In this document: positions 9,628 through 16,096 of the stretch, piece after piece | Position numbering within the stretch: the stretch's first letter is position 1 | How the letters are laid out: every line of letters begins with the position of its first letter | Source: Gonium pectorale | Taxonomy: Eukaryota > Chlorophyta > Chlorophyceae > Chlamydomonadales > Volvocaceae | Assembly (NCBI GenBank): GCA_001584585.1 | Contig: LSYV01000209.1 | Coordinates: 1 to 16,096, forward strand | DNA: 16,096 bases | Reading direction: 5' to 3' | Notes under the pieces: generated by a model | The model's database searches: none | What the model was told of the DNA's origin: nothing | The model's input: the letters and a program-made list of their open reading frames with translations, nothing else | Translations under genes and position numbers: made by a program

Positions 9628-9632
9628 TGTAG
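9628..9632 (+). terminator. Candidate variant polyadenylation signal TGTAG
   Basis: No TGTAA follows the DUF455 gene before the next gene. TGTAG at this position, about 670 nt after the stop, is the nearest variant I noticed. Support is weak. Confidence 0.2.
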
Positions 9633-10282
9633 GAGCCAAGGCAGGGTTCTGCGGCCGCGGCGGCACGGCGGTGACTTGGACGGCAGGTCGGGACGTCTTG
9701 GGGCTTCCTGCAAGGGTTGCGGACGTTGGGGGTCTTGCGCCAGGGGATGGCCGGTTGCAGGCCGGAGGGGTGTGTGTGCTAACAGCCCAAGTCTGCGCTG
9801 TCTTTTACGGTGCAGACTTGGTATTTCACAACTTCGTGGGACGTATTGGCCACAGTCCGCAGCAGTACGTGAACGCCGTGCTGCGGATTGTGCTCTGGTT
9901 CAGCTCTGCCCGATCGCCCGCAGTACTGGTACTAGAGGGCAGTATCGTTACCTCTGTGACGTGCCAAGGCCAGCCGCACTCATCGTGAGAGCCGCCGCTT
10001 CGGGGGTGCGCACAAATCTCTGCCATGGATTTGGGGCCGTCCGGCACTGCCATACGGCAACGTAATGCGGGGATAGATGTTGATGGATGGCATGGTCAAG
10101 GTCGTATCTACGGACTTACCTCCAATCGAAGGGGTGTGGACATTCCCTTCCACCAGGTCTTTTGTGCGGGGGTCGAGTGCGTGTTGGGTTTTCCGGCACG
10201 CTTGTCAGGACAGAAGTACACGCCGGTGAACTTGCATGTGCTCAGTATGCATCTTTCAATACACAACAAACATCCGAGCTAT

Positions 10283-10320
10283 GCATCACGGCTCGCGCCT
10301 GGCATCACAGCTCGCTCCTG
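10283..10320. repeat. 19-bp imperfect tandem duplication
   Basis: GCATCACGGCTCGCGCCTG is followed directly by GCATCACAGCTCGCTCCTG (17 of 19 identical), upstream of the chosen ankyrin-type start. Confidence 0.8.
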
Positions 10321-10423
10321 GTTCAAAGCGACCGCCCAAGCTCTCTTTCAGAATGGACCAGAAATCCGCACGCCTTCGCTTACTAACCTGCGGTTATATG
10401 TTGCGCACACAAATGTGACACCC

Positions 10424-12551
10424 ATGCTTCCTGAGCTGGTAGCGCTCATTGCGAACCACCTGGCGCCCAATTTCGTTGCGTGCAACGTGCGTGTGCTTGA
10501 CAAGGCGACCGCGGCATGCCTGTCAGGCAGCCAGCACAGCACTGTGCACCTGTCGCAGCCCGCGCCGACCGCTGCGTTCAGGCTGCGCTGGGGCGCCCCC
10601 GGCGCCATGCACGGCCTCTCACGGCGGCAGCGTCTTCGCCTGCTGTGCCTGGTTGCTCAGAGCGGTGATACCGCCAACCTGCATCTCGCCATTGGTAGCT
10701 CCGGCCTCTGCCTCTCTTCCTGCCCGGAGCTGCTCGTGGCCGCCGCGGCCGCAGGGCAGCTCGCGGTGTGCGGCTGGCTGCGGCAGCAGGGCTGCCCCTG
10801 GGGCAAGGCGGCCCCCGAGGCCGCATGGGCGCTCTCGAAGAACCTGGCGCGGATGCGATCCCTGCGCAATCTCGCGTTACGCTCCTTTGCTAGCGACGGC
10901 GTGAGCGTGCTGGCCGCGGCGGGCTCCTCTGGCGACCAGGGCCTGTGTGAGTGGCTCCTCGCGGAGGGCTGCCCCTGGGACCAGGCCGCGGTCCTGGCGG
11001 CAGCCTGCGCCGGGCACGTGGGCCTGGTGGAGTGGCTACTGGCGCAGCGCCCCGAGCTGCTTACGGCCCTCGAGTTCGTCCTGCGGCTGGCACAGGCGGC
11101 GGCGGTCGGCTTTGAGCTTGAGGCGCTGCAGCACCTGTTCTCGGCCTGGAGGCAGCGAGGGATATGGGTGCCCCACACATGGGCAATGCTGGGCTCACTG
11201 AGCAGCCACACCCCGGACTGGCGTGCAAAGGTGGAGTGGCTGGAAGGGGAGACGAGTGATAGGCACCATGACAGCTGCGACTACGCCGCCGCCTGCCCCG
11301 ATGGCCTGGAGCGCATCCGCTATCTGCGGCAGCGCGGGCACGAAGTGTCGAAGCGGACACTGGCCGCGGCCGCTCGCGCGGGGAACGCCGAGCTGGTGGC
11401 GGAGCTGATCGCGGAGGGCGCGCAAGTAATGGATGGCCGTACCTGGCTTGCGGCGCTGGACGGAGGCAATGTGCAGGTGTTGTGGGCACTGGCGGCTGCC
11501 AACGCCGGGCCGCGTCCACCCTATGCCCTCACGGTGGCTGCGGAGGGCGGGCACATGCCGGCGGTGGCGTGGGTGGTGGAGCAGAAGCCCTGGGAGCGCG
11601 GGTTTGTCCCAGTCACCGGAATAGCCTCGTCCGGCAGCTTGACGATGCTCCAGTACCTGCAGGCGCAAGGCTTTGAGGTTTCTGCTTTGACTGTCATGGC
11701 CGGTGCGGAGGCCGGCAGCTGCCCCATCGTTGAATGGCTGGCGGCCGGCGGCCTCCTGGCCCAGGTGAGGGTGGGCTCGGCGGGCGGGTTGTCCCTGCCA
11801 GGTGCTCATGCACGGAGGTCGTACAGGGAATGGCGTGACGTCAGCCCCATCACTGTAAGTCCGTCCCTAGTAGCTGTGGAGCCTGAAGCGCGAAGACGAA
11901 GCAAAGCCTTGCCGACGCTTGTCCCTAACCATCAGCCCAATCAACCTGTATCACGCTACCTGTTCGTCCCCTCCATTCCCCACCCTCCGTCCGCACCTCC
12001 CTCCGTAGGCTTACGACGGTGCCCCGTACTTGCACGCGGGCATGTACGGCGACCTGGCGACCCTGCGCTGCCTGCGGCGGCTGGGCTGCCCCTGGCCGCC
12101 CTTCCACAAAGCGGTGCGCCTGCCCGGCCGCTTGTGGGCATCAGTTCGGTGGAACGACCCCGTCCCCGCCGGCTGCACGCTTGACGTGCTGACGTGGATG
12201 CTGGCGGCGGGCTGCCCCGTGGACTGGGAGGCGGCGGTAGAGGCGGCGGCGCGGCGGCCGGAGGACGCGGCCCAGGTGGCGCAGTGGCTGGCGGCGCAGC
12301 GGAGGCGGCGGCCGCGGGTTGAGCAGCGACGGCGACGGCAGCAGCTAATGTGGCAGCGGTGCCGGAGGGCGTCGTGCAGGCGGCCGCGGTGGCAGCAGCT
12401 GCAGCGGTGGTTGTTGGGTTGCGCCTGGCAGGGCCGGGGAGTCCCGCTGCTCATCGCGTTCGCGGCCGCCGGGCTGTGCGCATGCTGGTGGTTTGCGGCG
12501 GCGGCGGCGGCGGTGCCCCTGACCCTGGCTGATGCCCGGGTCCCGCAGTGA
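10424..12551 (+). CDS. Ankyrin-type repeat protein, two exons
   Basis: Exons are 10424-11764 and 12009-12551, joined in phase 0 (CAG|GTGAGG ... CCGTAG), giving 627 residues. The N-terminus (LPELVALIANHLAPNFVACN) resembles the short F-box-like segment that opens a large volvocine family. Ankyrin-like helical pairs follow, with recurring signatures AAAAAGQLAVCGWLRQQGCPW (near residue 100), AAACAGHVGLVEWLLAQ (near 190), AAARAGNAELVAELIAEG (near 315), AAEGGHMPAVAWVVEQ (near 370) and HAGMYGDLATLRCLRRLGCPW in exon 2. Such repeats bind proteins; the partner is unknown. The C-terminus has an Arg-rich stretch and then a hydrophobic segment from about 592 to 616. Start choice is uncertain: the frame is open upstream to ATGs at 10247 and 10025, giving up to 133 extra residues. 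The pairing of CPW with repeat ends is typical of the family, which supports a real gene rather than chance. Confidence 0.82.
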
Positions 12552-12677
12552 GGACCGGCGCGTGGCGCGACACAGCGTCGCTGGCGGGAGGCGCTCAGGA
12601 ACAGGGAAGGCGTGTAGCAATGGCCCGAGGCAGCCGTGGAGGCTCAAGCTTAGCTTAAGTACCGTGCGTGTCAGAGC

Positions 12678-12708
12678 GTGTGTGTGTGTGCGTGTGTGTG
12701 TGAGAGAG
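12678..12708. repeat. GT dinucleotide microsatellite
   Basis: A GT run, interrupted once by C, runs into GAGAGAG in the 3' UTR of the ankyrin-type gene. Confidence 0.85.
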
Positions 12709-12765
12709 CGGACTCAGCACGCGCCCACGGGGACCACGGGGCCACCAGGGGTTTTGGCTCTGCCG

Positions 12766-12770
12766 TGTAA
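12766..12770 (+). terminator. Polyadenylation signal TGTAA of the ankyrin-type gene
   Basis: TGTAA, the usual signal in Chlamydomonas-like nuclear genes, lies 215 nt after the stop at 12551 on the same strand. Confidence 0.6.
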
Positions 12771-13688
12771 GTCATGGGGAGCCTTCATGGGTCCGATGCG
12801 CACCGAGGAACGTCGTGCAGGCGTGCGCATCCTTGTCTGTGCCGGTGGTGGGGAGCGATCGGTTGCTCCATGTTTGACATTGTGACTCGAGCTCGAGCAG
12901 GTGGCGACGCCTGCTTTGAGGTTGGCCCCGGCAGCCGGCGTTAGGACGTGCGGGAGGCTACCTATTGTTCGGCGGAGTGGGGGTTGGGTGCCGCTGCGGC
13001 GAACGGTTCTGGGAGTCAGGGGTGCGACATGTGGCCGTACGGTTGGCGGCACCCACGCGGTGTGGCCCGGGAGCATGGCGTTCCCTCCGCTGCTGAACCC
13101 CAGGCGGTGTGGTGTGCGGTGGGCGCGGAACGGCGGCCGTGACTGCGGTGTATGGCGGCGTGGGTGGGCTCGTTGCGCAGGGGGGGGGCACATGTGTCCA
13201 GGCTGGCTGGTGTCGGGCGGAATGCGCGGGTTGAAGGGTGGGATGTCGTCATTGGCCCCGTCCGGTTAGGGGGGTGTCGAGGCGCTAGGGGCGTACCTTT
13301 ACTGCTCTTCTACTGCTGCTGGGGAGCCTGTGTGCCAGTATTGAGCTTGCACACAGGAAATGTATGTTGGCTTGAGATGTCAGGCTACCGTGGATCACCA
13401 CGAGCGAATGGTTGAGCAATGCCTCAATGTATGCCATCGGCCCATCCAATGGACATTGGCAGTGCGGTATGGGCCCGAACCGAACAAGCTTGTTTGGCAG
13501 CACCGATGTAGCAGTTATAGGTTTTATGGTCGCTTGGTATCTCGCGCCCGACGTCCGCAAGCGCAGCTGGTCAAAGTGAAGCCATGCTAACGCAATTGCC
13601 AGCACCGAGTCGGTTGATAGCAAACAACGGGCAGCCTGAAACACAGCTTCAGACAGATACCAAAATTTAACACCAGCACCTACGCAGG
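12771..13688. other. Intergenic region upstream of the Fringe-like gene
   Basis: No gene can be supported on either strand. It holds a 12-bp palindrome, CTCGAGCTCGAG, at 12886-12897. Positions about 13330-13688 are clearly less GC-rich than the surroundings and probably hold the promoter and 5' UTR of the Fringe-like gene. A long minus-strand open frame over 13285-14553 is an artefact of composition over that gene. Confidence 0.45.
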
Positions 13689-15767
13689 ATGGGCTGCTGG
13701 GCGTCCACGGCGCAGATAATCGTCCTCCTCTTCCTTGCACACGCGGCGTGTTTGGCGCGAGTGGTGGCCGCCAAGCACCGCCACGCTCGGGCGCGCTCCC
13801 CCAAGCCCCAGGCCGCTGCTGCTGCCCCCGAGGCGCCCCTGGCGGCGTCGGACCTGCTGGTGGTGCTGCCCACCTTCCACGGGCGCATCGGGCTGGTGGA
13901 GGCGTCCCGGTCGTGGAGGCGGGGCGTGCGGACGCACGTGGTGGTGGACGACAAGGTACCGCGGGCGTGTACGGCCATACAGAGAGTGAAGTTCCTGCGA
14001 GCGATGGCTGGGGTGGGGGGGCGCGGATGCGTACGGCGGCATTTGGGCGTACGGCCGCATGTGGGCGACATTTTTGGAGACTCAACACACTAGACGCAAG
14101 CATGCGCACAGCGCACTCCTTTCTTGCCTTCAAGCGGAAGGTTTGCCCAGGCTTTTTCCTTTCTTGTCGAGTGCCGTATGCCGTTCGACGACAAGGTCTG
14201 ACGGCGATGTTGTGCAACGCGCAGGTCGACCTGGCCGCGCTGCGGGCGGCCGGCGCGGCCCACAACGAGACCTTCTCGGCCACAGCCGACTTCCCGGGCA
14301 TGCCGCACGTGCTGCGCCACGTGTTGGCTCCCGTACTGGCGCACAAGGCCGTACAAGGGCGGTACAGGTGCGGTTTCTGCGTCGCAGCGGCCGCGGCGGA
14401 TCGTCGGCTCGCGTCACTGCGTGCGGCCCCACCGCGGAGAGGCCCCACCGCGCAGCCGCCGGTGTTGCGCACCAACAGCCCGCTCACGCCCGCTCTCGCG
14501 CCTGCCTCAAGTGCGCCGTACTCACTACTGCCTCTACTTTCTGTGTAACGCAAAATAAACGTCTACAAGCGCCGTACAGTACCCGTAGGATAATGGCTTG
14601 ACTTGCTCCCGGATCAGGATCGTATGTTCGCACCACCAGCGTACCGCCACTCCGCCCTGCCGCCCGCCCACCTCGCCCAGGTGGATGCTGCTGGGCGATG
14701 ACGACACGCTGTGGTCCGTACCCGCCGTACTGGAGATGCTCCACGGCGGCGGCGGCGGCGGTGTGCACAGCGGCGGCGGCGACAGCGGCAGCGGCAGTGG
14801 CGACGGCGGGGCCCCCACGCGGCCGCCGCTGCTGCCCTCCGCGGAGCCCATCGCGATCAGTGACTTTCTGGTGGACTGCCGCCAGGGCAGCGGGAGAGGC
14901 CACAAGCGCGTCCTGACGCAGCCCCTGGCCCGAGACGGCCGCTGCCTGCCGTGCGGTCCAGTCATCGATCAGGCCCCCCGTAGCAAAGGCAGCCGCCACA
15001 GCCGCAGGGGCCGCGGCCAAGGCCGCGGCGCAGACGCCGTTGGCTCCTCCGCGGCCTCCTCCGCGGCCTCCTCCGCCTCCGCTCCCAAATCCGTCACCTC
15101 CACCGGCGCCTGTTCCTGCAGGCTGCCGCGCGCCCTGGCGGAGGGCGAACCCCTCCGCTCCACGGACTGCCCGCCAGAGGGCCGCACGTCCTTCTACGGC
15201 GGCGCGGGCGCGGTCCTGTCGGTGGGGCTAATGGAGCGGCTGGCGGCGTCGGAGGCCGCCCTGCAAGAGTACTACAGCGTCGCGTTCCACCGCTACTCGC
15301 GGTACTCTGACATCATCCTTTCCGAGGCGATCAGGCGGGCGGGGGTGGGCTTCACGGCCCCGCCGGCGGCGGCGGCGACGGCGGCGGTGGCGGCGAGCCT
15401 GTCGGCTCGGCCGCAGCAGCCGGCGGCCAGGGGCGGCGCCACCGGCGCGCCGGCCGATGCGACCGGCGGGTGCATCAGTGTGGGCAGCGGCAATTACACG
15501 AGTGATGGAGGCGAGGGCGGCAGCGTGCGCCGCTTCGGCACCTGGAGCAGGTTCAACGACTGGGCGACCCCGACGGCCGTGTTGGGCCGCCACCTGCAGG
15601 CGGCGGCGCGGGAGCCGGCGGCGTTCCGGAGCATGGTCTCGGCGCATGTACGGCAGCATGACACGGACACGGAGGAGTACCTGCGAGCCGTGCGGCAGCT
15701 GGGGAAGCTGATGGCGCGGCAGGTCGCCGTGCCTGAAGGCGGCGGCGACGGCGGCGGCGGCGTCTAG
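13689..15767 (+). CDS. Fringe-like glycosyltransferase (GT31-type), three exons
   Basis: Exons are 13689-13955, 14225-14367 and 14681-15767, giving 498 residues. Junction phases are 0 and 2, and the second junction rebuilds RYR|WMLLGDDDT. Residues about 8-28 are hydrophobic and followed by basic residues, which fits a type II signal anchor of a Golgi enzyme. The catalytic domain begins at SDLLVVLPTF, carries the metal- and nucleotide-sugar-binding DDD at 143-145, and continues with FYGGAGAVLS (308 onward) and YSDIILSEAIRRAGVGF (D347), in the order seen in Fringe-type transferases. Gly/Ser-rich (about 157-178), Arg/Ser-rich (238-274) and Ala-rich (about 359-395) insertions interrupt it. The likely role is sugar transfer from a nucleotide sugar to a glycoprotein; donor and acceptor are unknown. 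The sequence HNETFS offers an N-glycosylation site. Confidence 0.9.
14544..14559 (+). terminator. TGTAA plus AATAAA inside intron 2 of the Fringe-like gene
   Basis: TGTAA (14544-14548) and AATAAA (14554-14559) lie in sense orientation within intron 2. If intron 2 is retained, the frame from exon 2 runs 59 further codons after Arg137 and stops at the TAA that is part of this TGTAA. Use of the signal is inferred, not shown. Confidence 0.35.
15046..15085. repeat. 12-nt coding tandem repeat
   Basis: CCTCCTCCGCGG-type units encode Ser-Ser-Ala-Ala repeats in the disordered insertion of the Fringe-like protein. The unit length preserves the reading frame. Confidence 0.65.
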
Positions 15768-15888
15768 CCACTGTAGATAGCTATTGCTGGCTGTATGACG
15801 GACATGGCACAGCTCTCGTAAAGTTACCGAGAGGGAATCTGGCTCGGTACCAGTCGAATTCAAAACCCCGGAGGGTGGGCATGCTCCG

Positions 15889-16094
15889 CGAATCCACCGA
15901 ATCCAGTGTCACCCCTGTAACGGTCCGGCGGGCAATCCGAAGCCGGGGTTTGGGCGTTCGAATCCCGTACCGACCAATCCGAATCCACCCACACACGGCA
16001 CGAATCCCAGGCCGGCGAATCCGAATCCAAGACATGGGCGGGGAACTCCTGACGCCAACGAACTCCGAACGTCCCGGGCACAGCTGGCGAATCC
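15889..16094. repeat. Dispersed CGAATCC heptamer cluster
   Basis: CGAATCC occurs eight times on the plus strand: 15889, 15898, 15959, 15980, 16001, 16016, 16022 and 16088 (starts). Spacing is irregular (6 to 66 bp), with related CAATCCGAA words at 15933 and 15976. The cluster runs to the right edge of the window and may continue. Confidence 0.85.
15916..15920 (+). terminator. Polyadenylation signal TGTAA of the Fringe-like gene
   Basis: TGTAA lies about 150 nt after the stop codon at 15767, within the CGAATCC cluster. Confidence 0.55.
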
Positions 16095-16096
16095 CA

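Larger units (their letters stand above)
8962..10423. other. Spacer between the DUF455 and ankyrin-type genes
   Basis: The first part is presumably the DUF455 3' UTR. It contains a 15-bp duplication, a 16-bp palindrome and an 18-nt tandem repeat, listed separately. From about 9780 the base composition becomes AT-richer, as expected of the ankyrin gene's upstream region. No TGTAA was found on the plus strand in this interval. Open frames at 9512-9988 and 10025-10423 lack recognisable protein features, although the latter is in frame with the ankyrin-type gene. Confidence 0.5.

Noticed and set aside
9512..9988. 158-codon plus-strand open frame after the DUF455 gene
   Set aside because: No family resemblance and no matching splice sites. 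It lies where a 3' UTR and the next promoter are expected.
12948..13269. Several open frames on both strands in the spacer after the ankyrin-type gene
   Set aside because: They overlap in all frames, are Gly/Arg/Pro-rich and show no motif, so composition explains them.
13285..14553. 422-codon minus-strand open frame opposite the Fringe-like gene
   Set aside because: It is antisense to two exons with clear Fringe-like sequence and carries no domain. Long antisense frames are common in GC-rich coding DNA.

Overview
The window looks like nuclear DNA of a GC-rich green alga of the volvocine (Chlamydomonas-like) lineage. The reasons are: short-to-medium spliceosomal introns bounded by GTGAG or GTGGG and CAG; TGTAA signals after stop codons; GC-rich third codon positions; Ala/Gly/Ser low-complexity insertions inside otherwise conserved domains; and an ankyrin-type gene of a family that is expanded in these algae. 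I cannot name the species. I saw nothing prokaryotic: no operons, CRISPR array or insertion sequence.

Layout. (1) Positions 433-3153, minus strand: a multi-exon gene of unrecognised function. I built it from five exons whose splice phases agree, and its 3' end was not found and may lie beyond the left edge. (2) Positions 3154-4252: an AT-richer divergent intergenic region, the likely promoter zone for genes on both sides. (3) Positions 4253-8961, plus strand: an eight-exon gene for a 428-residue DUF455 ferritin-like (probable diiron) protein. It has a 24-nt microexon followed by a GC-AG intron. (4) Positions 8962-10423: 3' flank and spacer with an 18-nt tandem repeat, a 16-bp perfect palindrome and small duplications. 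(5) Positions 10424-12551, plus strand: a two-exon ankyrin-type repeat protein with a basic stretch and a hydrophobic C-terminal tail; a TGTAA signal follows. (6) Positions 12771-13688: intergenic. (7) Positions 13689-15767, plus strand: a three-exon Fringe-like glycosyltransferase (GT31-type) with an N-terminal membrane anchor and a DDD motif. (8) Positions 15768-16096: a 3' flank packed with the heptamer CGAATCC.

The genes do not look functionally linked. Each is a separate transcription unit with its own spacer. The best-supported results are the DUF455 model, confirmed by domain continuity and phase across seven introns, and the Fringe-like model, where splicing restores a continuous motif around DDD. 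The most interesting loose ends are the unknown minus-strand gene, the microexon with its GC-AG intron, a possible truncated Fringe-like isoform whose stop codon overlaps an intronic TGTAA, and the CGAATCC cluster at the right edge.
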